Below, piece after piece: positions 54,601 through 64,000 of a DNA stretch of 64,000 nucleotides. The notes under the pieces were generated by a model. That model saw nothing but the letters and a program-made list of their open reading frames with translations, was not told the origin of the DNA and ran no database searches. Position 1 is the stretch's first letter, and the number at the start of each line of letters is the position of its first letter. The stretch covers positions 11,678,221 to 11,742,220 of the forward strand of contig NC_061869.1 of assembly GCF_907164915.1 (NCBI RefSeq). Reading direction: 5' to 3'. The position numbers and the translations under genes were made by a program. The stretch is from Impatiens glandulifera. Lineage: Eukaryota; Streptophyta; Magnoliopsida; Ericales; Balsaminaceae.

Positions 54601-55488
54601 TTTTATTTATTATTGTCAAAATCTCCCAATAGTTATTATTGTTAAATCTTTATGCAATTAAATAAATATATTTTTATAACTTTTATATAATCTTTTTAAC
54701 TTTATTAGTTGATATTTGGATATTTTATTTATTAATATCAAAATCTTTCTGCATTTATTATTATCAAAATCTCAATATAATTATTTTTATTTCAGAACAA
54801 ATTTTCAGAATTTAAAAATCTCAAAAATAATTTATATAATTTGATTAAAGTTATAAGGATTTTGATTAATAAATAAGTTATCAAATATATTGAGTGTATT
54901 TAAAATATATTTTATTATTCTTGTAAATTTGTAAAAAAAAAAAAAATCTATAAAATTAAAATTAGTTAAAGAAAAATTATTTTATTTTTATATGAATTAG
55001 TTTTATAAAAAGGAATTACAAAAATTAATACTGTTAAAATTTGGGATAAAGAAAAATGAAAATGTATTTAAATAAAACTATTTTTTGAATTATATTTTTT
55101 TATTAACAGTTAATTGAAGATTTAGAAAACAATTATTGTTGTATAAAAAATTATTTGTTGTTTAATTTTTAATTTATTATAATATTTTTAATATTTAAAT
55201 TTTATACAAATAAAATAATAAAAATTTAATATTTTAATTAACTAATATAATGATAGATGGTTGAAAAGAAATATAATAATAAAGAATTCTAACAATTCTA
55301 AAATCAATCTACATAATTTAATTTATTTGATTGGTATATTAAGCTTTTTTTTTATCAAAAAATAATGTCATTTAAAACTTTATAAATATAAAATTATTAT
55401 CATGACGTTTACAGAACAATATTAGTACAATAATGTTTTATTATAGATATGAGGAACTCAAATATAATTTACACTTACAATACAAATA
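54601..55488 (+). repeat. AT-rich dispersed repeat 'X', copy 2
   Basis: Closely matches 17876-18850 ('tctcccaatagttattattg' and onward). About 80 bp of the right part are missing here ('gatatgagg' joins directly to 'aactcaaatataattt'). Non-coding. Confidence 0.8.
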
Positions 55489-56365
55489 AATAAAATAAAT
55501 AAAAGATAAAATTATTTGTCACATGATCCCAAAAGGAAGTCATGTATTTCTCTCCATAATTTTTTAGATAGTTTTGATCAAATTCCTTTTTAATTATTAC
55601 TCTTTAATTTTACCATAAATAGTTATGGATCATTGGAGACCACTTTTAAGGGACTAAATTTCAAAAAATTATATTATTAGTTATTTAATTATTTAATTAA
55701 TATTATAAATAAATTACTATTTTTTTTATCAATTGTATGAATACTTTTAATATGTATTATGAAATTTTTATATAGTAAAATTATAATTATATTTAATTTA
55801 TATATTTTTTAAATTTGTTGAAATTTTGATTAATATTACTTTTTTAATAAATATCTGTTTTACTACCCTAATTCTCTGATCCTCCGACATTGATTGGAGG
55901 GATTCATAATTATATAGAATGAATGTAACTCATTTTGAGATTAAGAAATAGTGTTAAAATGTTGTAACATTTAGGTCAATTATATTTGAAACATAGTTAA
56001 AACAAACAATTCAGGTATATTGTCTATCTTTATGGTTTAAGATGACCTCTAGAATCAACTTCTATAATGAGTTTGGTTGTACATTTCCTCAAAATTATCA
56101 TATGTTAATCTTAATTTTTTTTTATTTAGACTCTTGTTCAAAATTCTTGGTCACTTAGAGTAATGAGTTAGAACATCATTATAAAGAATATCATAATTAT
56201 GTAATGTTCACTCTAATGGGATCGAAATAAGACCCATAGTACGAGTGTGTTTATATTAGTAACTTCAACTCCAATTATATTAGTAACTTCAACTCCAATT
56301 ATGTTAAATAGATAGTCAAATCTAGTTATATATAAAAAAAATTAAAATTAAAAAAATTTAGAACC
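55489..56365 (+). repeat. left flank of gypsy relic, copy 3
   Basis: Matches 18880-19815 but has the 123-bp unit once. It also carries its own 29-bp tandem duplication ('ttagtaacttcaactccaat', 56254-56300). No gene. Confidence 0.85.
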
Positions 56366-59030
56366 AAGTTCTCCCAACTCTTTTGATTCCATTTCAATAA
56401 TGGATTCCTTCTTGGTCTTTTAGGTCATGAACAATAACCTTAGTTATAGATTAAAGTCGTAATATTCTGGTATCAGAGCGAGACAGTTTTACAATGATAG
56501 AAACCAAACAACAAGTTGAGATAGATGCCCTTAAGCCTCATCGAAGCCTTGACGCAACAGTCAACTTTTATGCAATCTTCTCTACAACAAAAACATTGCT
56601 GAATTGAATAACAATATGCACATAAGGTTCAATGTCACAGAAGACAGATTGACATTCATAGAAGGAGAGTCTCTTCTTGGCAAAGAAGCCTTGATGTTGT
56701 TCACCGTGGCTCTCCCCATGAAAGGCCCTTGCATCAGCACAAATAGTATGTTCCTCCAACCCGGCTCACCAAGGTTAATTTCCCTCAGTTCAATGGAACA
56801 GATGTGGAGGGTTGACTTATATTTGTTGAGAAATTCTTTAGGGTGCACAAGAATACTGATATAACTAAATTTGACATTGCTTCCATCCACTTTACTAGTG
56901 ATGCTAGAATGTGGTATGTGTCATATCTTCAGCAACGCAATCATAAAAAAGCTATGATATGAGACGTATTCTAGAGATACATCTTGTTGCAGTTTAGGAC
57001 TTCCATACATGACACCCCCATGAGGTAGTTGATGCACCTGAAATATGTCAGTTTTGTCTAAGAATACAATCTCGGATACATGATAATTTCCAAAAAGCTA
57101 TATAGTATGCCAATGTAATATATTATAGACTACTACATGTTCGGATTGAAGGAGTAAATCACAAATGTGATCAGGTTGTAGTTTCTCGGTCCTTAAATGT
57201 AGCCATGTTGATGGACAAAGTCTAAGAAGCGACGTACAAGTCATTGTTGAGCAAAGGGCATTTGTACATCTCTAAACTATCATTGTTACCCAAGCTAGCT
57301 AATGTTAAAATGACCTGGCCAAGCACCAGCTGGACCACCGACCTCAAGCTAAGTCCGAAATATGCATCTTCTTCTAGCATAAATTAGGGCCGCATGAAGC
57401 AAATAGACCTGACTGTAATGGATGAAAAGAGGAGGAAAGACCTATGTTATACTTGCAATGAAAAGTGGGAGCCCAACCATATGTGTAAATTAAAGTTATT
57501 CATGGTCTCGGCTAATGACCAAGAAGATTACTAGGTTTCTAAAAGCCACCCTAAACTCAGTTCTCGATAATCCTCTTCCTTTGTAGTCTGATAGAGTGGA
57601 AGAGTTTTTTATTTTCTTACATGCATTGACCAATTCTAATAACTTTAGAACACTTTAAATCATCAACATGATTGAGAACTTTCTGGTGGTGATCCTGATT
57701 GATACAGGCAGCGCCCATAACTTCATAAATAGAAGGATTATGAAGAAAATAAGCCAACCCCATTTGTTGTCAATTCGAGTGATAGATTATTCCAACACAT
57801 TCTAATCTAGCATTTGCCAAGACTTGAAATGGTCAATGGAGGGAAAGAATTGACAAATAGATATGTAGGTGCTTACCATGACATGGTACGATATTGTGAT
57901 GGGCGTCGATTGGTTGATTACTTTAGGCCCTTCATCCTGGAATTTTGAAAAGTTAACCCTCTTTGTCTTGCAGGGTATACCTCATGCACAAATCAACCTC
58001 ATATAAGAGAACTAGTTGAAGAAGTTATTAAAAAAGACAGTTTTGCAACCAATTTGTTTCACTTAACACAATGGCATTAGAAGATGTTTTCTAAGGATCT
58101 CCAGCGACTGCTCGAAAACTTCAACACTCTATTAAACTAAAGGAAGGCACACAAGTTGTGTTCTTGTGTTCATACTAGTACCCTTCCCTACAAAAAACGA
58201 AAATTGAGCAATAAGTCAATGATATGCTAGACATCAGAATAATTAGAAGGATCTACAGCTATTTTGTTGCGCCTGTGGTACTGGTTCGGAAAAAAGGACT
58301 TCCCCTAGATTTTCGATAACATCCTAGTGTATAGTCTAAGTTGGAATGAGTTCTTATACCTACACCAAATAATGGCAACATTGCAACAACAAATGTCAGT
58401 ACTTAACAAAAGAAAATATAGCTTATAGTACAAACAAATTTCTTACACGGGCCATATATTGATTGAAAATGGAGTGACTACTAACCCGAAAAGACTGGAG
58501 GCAATGAGGATATGGTTGGTTCCTCAATAAGTAAATCAATTGAAAGGATGTTATTGAAGGTTTATTAAGGATTGAAGTTCCATAGCCTGACCCCTTACTA
58601 CCCCGTTGAAAATAACTCAGAACCACATTAAACAGTTGAAGAACAACAAGAGAAAAGAGTTTCCTTTACAAATTGAAGGTTGGACATTGGAGGCAGACTA
58701 GACCAAGGTCTCTTCATCCATCGAGGAAGACGAATATTTGAAAGGGGAGAAAATGCTATAATCTTGGAAAATTAGGGTTGGGTTGATTATTCCCTCTTTG
58801 AGCTGTAACTACATACTTTTGTGGATTTGACTTATATATAAACTGAAATCACTCCCAATTACATATATGAATAAATTGTAAAAAGTTTGGCTTTCTATAT
58901 TTTTTATTTTCTTTCGTCATCTTCCATTCTCATACTTTTAGACATACATACTAGTATTATTCTTTTCTCATCTATGTTCCGTCTTCTTTTTCTGAAAACC
59001 TTGATTTATGGTTCTCTTAACTTTTTCACT
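56366..59030 (+). mobile_element. Ty3/gypsy retrotransposon relic, copy 3
   Basis: Same structure as 19816-22545: primer site TGGTATCAGAGCG at 56470, gag remnant, zinc knuckle, protease (VVILIDTGSAHNFINRRIM; DTGS is the standard form, copy 1 has DTGN), RT ends, polypurine tract, and a 3' LTR from about 58753. It shares the missing RNase H/integrase region and many stops with copy 1. A further ~40 bp of the RT start are deleted here (near 58130). Confidence 0.85.
56495..58735 (+). pseudogene. gypsy gag-pol remnant, copy 3
   Basis: Gag pieces (NTDITKFDIASIHFTSDARM), zinc knuckle CYTCNEKWEPNHMC (about 57450-57490), aspartic protease at 57690-57745, RT end ISYTGHILIENGVTTNPKRL (about 58437-58497). 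Frames are interrupted throughout. Minus-strand open frames at 56568-56890 are accidental, being opposite degenerate gag sequence. Confidence 0.8.
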
Positions 59031-59384
59031 ACCCCTTAAACAACATATTGTTCTCAAATAGACCACGAACACATTAAGAGTCTTTTGAGTTTGTTATTAT
59101 TGAACAATAAGCTCAAGGACGACCAACTCCAAACTTAATTCGAAAAATGCAAATTAATTCAATGATAGGTTCCTAAATCATGTGCCGAAGCTTTTACCAA
59201 TATCAATTTCAAAGAATAGACGACCAACCAATAAAATTCAAAGAAAAATAAAAACTTCAAACTTTAATTAAGAATTGAGTTACAATCGAAGTAAAGCTTA
59301 CAACAACATCCTCAATGTAATTTTTAACAAATCAAGGAAATTAATTAAAAAAAAATTGTAAGTCAAAGTGTTATGGTCCTCTTA

Positions 59385-59709
59385 TTAGTGGAGAAGAGTT
59401 AAAAGAAAGAGGCCACTGGTGATCCGCATGCCTCTTTCATCTAGGGCTCTAATCTCTTCACGCGGACGGTTCAGATTGAAATCTAAGTGTTTTCCATTCA
59501 ATGTTTGGTGATCCGGTACATGAAAGGCTAGCTTGGTGATCCTGGTAACCTCCATCCGACGGTTCTCTATCTTCCCAAATTGATGGTCTAGATGGGCACA
59601 TTGGTAATCCAGGTGCAATGCTATGCTGACTCCCGGTTGGCTGGTACTTGGTGATCTTGGTGACTCCCATCCAACGCTCCAAGTTGTTCCTCATCCGAGG
59701 ATCACACAA
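59385..59709 (-). other. conserved GC-richer block with overlapping short frames, copy 3
   Basis: Third copy of 22931-23255. The 77-codon minus-strand frame is identical in protein to copy 1 and the 83-codon frame differs at one residue. No family recognised. Confidence 0.35.
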
Positions 59710-59779
59710 TCAACATCAGCAATCCAGGTGCCTTCCCTTGAAGCTTCCCATTGGTTGATCTTCTTTTTCTTTTCTTTTT

Positions 59780-60238
59780 TGATGTGAGTTGGTTTAATTT
59801 AGACGTCTCAATTAAACATATATAATTAAACTTCAATTATTTCTATTGTATATATATTAAATCAAGAACCTCATTTCTTTTGTACCCTAATTTTAAACAT
59901 AATTTCTCCGTCGCCGCCACCACAAAGAAAGTAGGATTTTGATACAAAGAGATTATTCAACAGTGATTACGAGACAATGAATCACATGGTTAGAATTGCC
60001 TTGTACTAGTTAATTAATTTATCTTTGTTATTTTATTGTCTAACTTTTCTCTTTTCTCCGATATTTTCAGTCGTGTATGTTCTCAATGGATTATGTAATT
60101 AATGTCATGGAGTCAAATGGTTTGGCGAAGTCTCTTGTTCAAAAAAGAGTGAACCAACTTCTAGATGTGGTATCTTCTTAGTTTAAAAAATATAAAGAAA
60201 AAAGTATTTCATAAAATATTTTGTTTATTGAGGTTAAC

Positions 60239-60311
<73 letters not shown>

Positions 60312-60600
60312 CTTTTAGGAAAAGAAGATGATGCTTCATGGGGAAGCTTTAGTTCTTAACGAAGATCTTATTGCTAGTTTCAAGAGTCTGAGTTTGGTGG
60401 GAAGTTGGTGATAAGTCATGTTCTTTTAGTGAGGTTCGATGTTTTGAGGAAATACTAATCTATTTTATATTTCTTTATATATTCTAATATCATATTTCTC
60501 TTTTGAATTAAACAGGTTACTACAAGAACCAGCTGAAGAAAATAACATCATTCAAATTCAAGAAGGAAGAAAAATGTCACTTAACAAGAACAATAAAAGT
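59780..60600 (+). pseudogene. gene relic related to the methyltransferase-like relics, copy W3
   Basis: Same layout as 23320-24080: block 'ggtttaatttagacgtctca', gcc-rich patch, exon-like piece from about 60071 (SMDYVINVMESNGLAKSLV... KRVNQLLD), an intron-like gap swollen by the TA microsatellite, then GKEDDASWGSFSS. The donor is again lost ('tagatgtgg'). Inactive. Confidence 0.5.
60241..60309. repeat. (TA)n microsatellite, expanded
   Basis: About 68 bp of TA repeats. The same locus has about 20 bp in W1 (23786-23806) and W2 (34621-34641). Confidence 0.95.
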
Positions 60601-61969
60601 ATTAGGTTTTGGAGTTTATATCTTATTAGCATTTATATTGTAGTTCTTAATGATGAGTTTAGAAATAATAATAATTATTTAATCCTTATAATTTTAGATA
60701 TATTCTTCTAATATAAATTTTGTAACTTAGAGTTACTAGAATTATTATTCTATATAATGGACAAAAACAATTCCTTGTATTTTAAATGTGTCATTATTTT
60801 TGCTGAGAATATCTAAAAGTGTTGTAAATTACACAATAAAGGTTCTTAAATGGACCATTATTTTTGCTTAAGTTTCATACCAAACAACTCAAAATCAGTC
60901 AAAATTGGAAGTTATCCAATTAGCTAGGCATAAAGAAAATGAGGAAATTTGTAAATTTTAATATTAACTAGTATGACATTCTTTCATTAAAATATATTAA
61001 TATTGTAATAATTTGGAAGATTGTGAATATATATGGAATTAATTACACAATTTTAACAGATTTTTTTAGATACAAACAAAAATCCTAAAAAATAATAATT
61101 TCAATGTATATTGACCACTGTCCTAAAATTTATATTTTAACTTATTTACTATAAGTCAGTCACTAGAAATATTGTCATGGTCAAATTTTATCTCTCTATT
61201 ATTATTGTAACAGTTTGATCTAAATCCAAAATAAAAATTATAATGCATATTTTGTGACATATAATTTCCTAAAATCCATGTTTTATTCAAACTTTGTTAA
61301 AGAACTATTTTGATCGACGCTAACAATTTATCTCCAATTTATAATTTGTAATAATTTTGAGTCAATAGTTTATTAAAGTAATATTAAAAAACTAAAGAAA
61401 AAATATTTTTGTATGGTCTACTTGCACGAGAATAAATTTTAAAATTAATTTGTAATCGATATAATATCTATTAAATACCAAATTAATTATTAAAGAATAA
61501 CTGGACAAATTTATATAAAATCTAGCTTTTAAATAAATAACTAAATAAATTTTCAAAATATTTGTTTGAAATTAATAATTTATGTTTTATTTTTCTAGGG
61601 ATGGAAAAAAAAATCCAAATGAATCAAGGCCTAAGCCAATTGATCTTCAAACTATAGCAAGTTGCCACACGTTTCTCCTTTTTCTTTTTCCTCCAAAATT
61701 ATGTTATATTTTGTCTTGAATAACATTAAATATATAAAAAAAATATATAATTTTATAATGAAATAAAATAAAATAAAATATACGATGAAACGAATTTCTA
61801 AGGCATTTGACAAACATATTTCTTATTTCTTATAACAGGGTAATCATCTCTCGTTTATTCTTAAACATGTCATAAATGGCTGCCTCCTAAAATGAATATA
61901 GTAATGATTCTACGTTACACATCAAAATTATCTACTTTAACTATTAACAAGTTAAAATGAAAGTGTAAA

Positions 61970-62284
61970 TGAACAAATTCAATCTGAATTTGTTTACAAG
62001 ATGACTAATAGATGTAAGAATAGTTGGAAGATATGAGAATAGTGAAATGAGAGAAAATAACCCGATGATCTTTTTATTTCTCTTATTAGTGTATTTATAC
62101 TTATACAAAGTGGTCCCTGTACTTCCAGTTATTTAAAACTTCTAGAAGTTACTTAACCGTCCTTAACAATACTTCTAACAACTCTTAGTAGTTAATTAAC
62201 TGCTCCTAACAATATTTTTAACAATTTTTAGCAGTTAATTAACTATTCTTAACAACACTTATTTACATTTAATAATATTCATCA
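61970..62284 (-). repeat. copia 3' LTR
   Basis: TGAACAAATTC... to ...ATATTCATCA, 315 bp. The left edge is fixed by comparison with W copy 2, where 'gaaagtgtaaa' continues into different sequence (36232). The right edge is fixed by the polypurine tract. Confidence 0.85.
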
Positions 62285-62345
62285 ATTATTTCTTTACTCC
62301 CCCCTCAAGATGAAAATCTTGTAAGAATAACTTGAATCTCAATTC

Positions 62346-62904
62346 TTAAAATTGTTTGACTTCAAGTGCTTTGGTAAATATATCTGCATTTTGTAAACCA
62401 GAAGCAATACGTGTTAAAGAAATAAAACCTTCTTTATACTTATTTCTTACCACATGACAATCAATGTCAATATGCTTTGTTCGTTCATGAAATATTATCG
62501 GATTCTGCGTTATATGCATTGCAGCTTTGTTGTCACAATGAAGAACAATTGATAATTCAATCTGTATTTTAAAATCAGCAAGCAAAAAACTAATCCATTG
62601 TAACTCACAAACTGTGACTGCCATACTCCTATATTCAGCTTCGACTGAAGATCTAGAAACAGTTTGTTGTTTCTTAGTCTTCCATGCTATTAATGCATTC
62701 CATGCATATATATAATATCCAGAAAGAGATTCACGAGTGTCAAAACATGATGCCCAATCACTATCCGAAAAAGCAGCAATTTTAAGATTATTCTGAGATG
62801 AATAAAATAAACCCAATGATGGTGTTCCTTTCAAATATTTGATAACTTGAATTGCTGCATTAAAATGTGGTTGAAAAGGCTAATTAATATATTGGCTAAG
62901 CTGT
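62346..62904 (-). pseudogene. copia RNase H
   Basis: 162 open codons from 62834: KGTPSLGLFYSSQN, SDSDWASCFDTRESLSGY, AWKTKKQQTVSRSSVEAEYR, VLHCDNKAAMHITQNPIIFH, ERTKHIDIDCHVVRNK, ADIFTKAL. All expected copia RNase H landmarks are present. The element's polyprotein normally continues to a stop here (62346). The piece is separated from the upstream pol by stops at about 62880 and 62909. Confidence 0.9.
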
Positions 62905-63374
62905 TGAACTCAATAAACAATGTCTGGCCTAGTAAAGTTCAAATATAACAGTCTTCCAACCAATTTTCTATATTTTTCACAATCAAAAAGAGAATCATCA
63001 ATTGGTTCTTTGGTAAGTTTAATACCTTTAGTCATAGGAGTGAAAGATGGTTTACCACCAATCAAACCTAAATCTGAAATCAAATCAAGTATATACTTTC
63101 TTTGATTTATGTAAATTCCTGTATCAGTTTGCATTATTTCAAGACCTAAAAAATATTTAGCATTTCCTAGATCTTTAATTTAAAATCTATTGTTAATAGC
63201 TTCTTTAACATTATTAATATGTTGTAATGAATTCCCTTCTATAAGAATATCATCTACATACATTAATAAACAAATGATATGAATGCCTTCAGTTTTAATA
63301 AACAAACAATGGTCATTTTCAGACTTATTAAAACCAATATCATTCAAAATATTAGATATATGTAAATGCCATTG
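62905..63374 (-). pseudogene. copia RT palm and tail
   Basis: Contains LLMYVDDILIEGNSL (catalytic aspartates intact, about 63240-63285), a stop in the F-x-IKDLG segment near 63178, then IMQTDTGIYINQRKYILDLI and RKLVGRLLYLNFTRPDIVY (63134-62910). Same element as the flanking entries. Confidence 0.88.
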
Positions 63375-63734
63375 TTAAGATGATTGTTTCAATCCATATA
63401 AACTTTTATTAAGTTTACATACCTGTTTTGGTAAAGTACCTTTAAAACCTTCAGGTATTTTCATATATAAATCTTCTTCAAGACAACCATGTAAGAAAGC
63501 ATTATTTACATCTATTTGATGTAAATACCATTTATTTGCAGCTGTCAATGCAAACAATACTCGTATTGTTACATTTTTAGCTACAGGAGCATAAACTTGA
63601 TGAAAATCTATTCCATCTATTTGATTATACCCCTTTGCCACTAATCTGGCTTTGTACTTATCAATACTTCCATTAGCATTTAATTTTGTCTTATAAATCC
63701 ATCGACATCCAATTGCCTTTTTTCCTTTAGGCAA
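63375..63734 (-). pseudogene. copia RT N-terminal part
   Basis: 119 open codons: [75 protein letters not shown], ending in a stop where QW is expected. Upstream, before 63734, the frame is broken at the 'PKG' motif by a stop. Confidence 0.9.
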
Positions 63735-63780
63735 TTATGTTAATGTCCAAGTTTTGTTCTGATTTAAAGCATTTAACTCA

Positions 63781-63899
63781 GCATTCATTGCCTTAACCCA
63801 TTCTGGATTTGAAACAGCTTGTTTATAATTCACTGAAAAACTTAGCATTCATTGCCTTAACCCATTCTGGATTTGAAACAGCTTGTTTATAATTCACTG
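63781..63899. repeat. 64-bp tandem duplication inside copia pol
   Basis: 'gcattcattgccttaaccca' to 'gtttataattcactg' occurs at 63781-63835 and again at 63845-63899. It duplicates the segment just upstream of RT (the WV/KAMNAE region) and adds a frameshift. Confidence 0.92.
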
Positions 63900-64000
63900 G
63901 TTTAGTGAATTGATCAATATTACCAAAAAATTCTATATATTTGAATCTGTACAGGTTGAAACATATGGAAAAGAAGGTGGTGAATATACTGATTTATTCT
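63900..64000 (-). pseudogene. copia pol, integrase-RT linker, cut by window end
   Basis: Continues the same element. Too short and divergent to read reliably, but it lies where the linker between integrase and RT is expected. Confidence 0.5.

Larger units (their letters stand above)
59031..61969 (+). repeat. segment W, copy 3
   Basis: Matches 22546-25400 and 33371-36240. It is cut off at 61969 by the copia LTR. Specific changes: a much longer (TA)n run at 60241-60309, and an extra 'aatgaatcaaggcctaagcc' region near 61617. The right-hand CACTA-derived DNA of copies 1 and 2 is not present. Confidence 0.9.
61970..64000 (-). mobile_element. Ty1/copia retrotransposon, minus strand, continues past window
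   Basis: The 3' LTR (61970-62284) is followed on the plus strand by CTTTACTCCCCCCTCAAG, whose complement is a classic polypurine tract (CTTGAGGGGGGAGTAAAG). RNase H, RT tail and RT then follow on the minus strand. It is inserted into segment W copy 3. The 5' half lies beyond 64000. It looks younger than the copia at 2111: longer open frames and an intact YVDD box. Confidence 0.92.

Overview
The window is a transposon-dense, AT-rich piece of plant nuclear DNA, most likely from a eudicot. The evidence is plant-type Ty1/copia and Ty3/gypsy elements with initiator-methionine tRNA primer sites, plant L1-type LINEs with a zf-RVT tail, an intron-bearing fragment of an ARIADNE RBR ubiquitin ligase, a relic with the motif of a MET1-type cytosine methyltransferase, a CACTA end, and hAT-like and SINE insertions. 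I see no intact host gene. Every recognisable coding region is broken by stops, frameshifts or truncation.

Layout. 1-1.77 kb: AT-rich repeat and a GC-rich 50-bp minisatellite. 1.77-17.3 kb: segment 'A' of an old direct segmental duplication, loaded with a minus-strand copia element (2111-6573), a LINE scrap (about 7.9-8.3 kb) and a large Mutator-like element with ~640-bp inverted ends (9680-15364). That element carries ARIADNE exons, a LINE and a tRNA-Asp pseudogene. A methyltransferase-like relic follows (15.6-17.0 kb). 17.9-25.8 kb: an AT-rich repeat, a dead gypsy element (19.8-22.5 kb) and segment 'W'. 25.8-32.7 kb: CACTA-derived DNA, a small inverted-repeat element, and two copia fragments joined head to head. 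32.7-42.9 kb: a second copy of 21.9-31.8 kb, a 10.8-kb-period tandem duplication with its own later rearrangements. 43-49.7 kb: a spacer with GC-rich islands, a SINE, a minisatellite, a degenerate plant mobile-domain-like gene, and a LINE 5' part interrupted by a hAT-like MITE. 49.7-62.0 kb: segment 'B', the less loaded copy of A plus gypsy plus W. 62.0-64.0 kb: the 3' part of another minus-strand copia, running off the window.

The value of the window is its history. Because segments occur two or three times, several insertions can be read against an empty site in the sister copy (copia at 2.1 kb against 50.03 kb; MULE at 9.7 kb against about 52.7 kb; LINE tail at 51.5 kb against 8.59 kb). 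The two most interesting objects are the Pack-MULE-like element, whose two ends each carry an inward-facing promoter-like block, and a ~107-bp-arm foldback (38459-38703) that arose in only one copy of the tandem duplication.

All assignments were made by eye from translation and motif recognition. No alignment program, database or structure prediction was run, so boundaries not fixed by a duplicated flank or terminal repeat are approximate.
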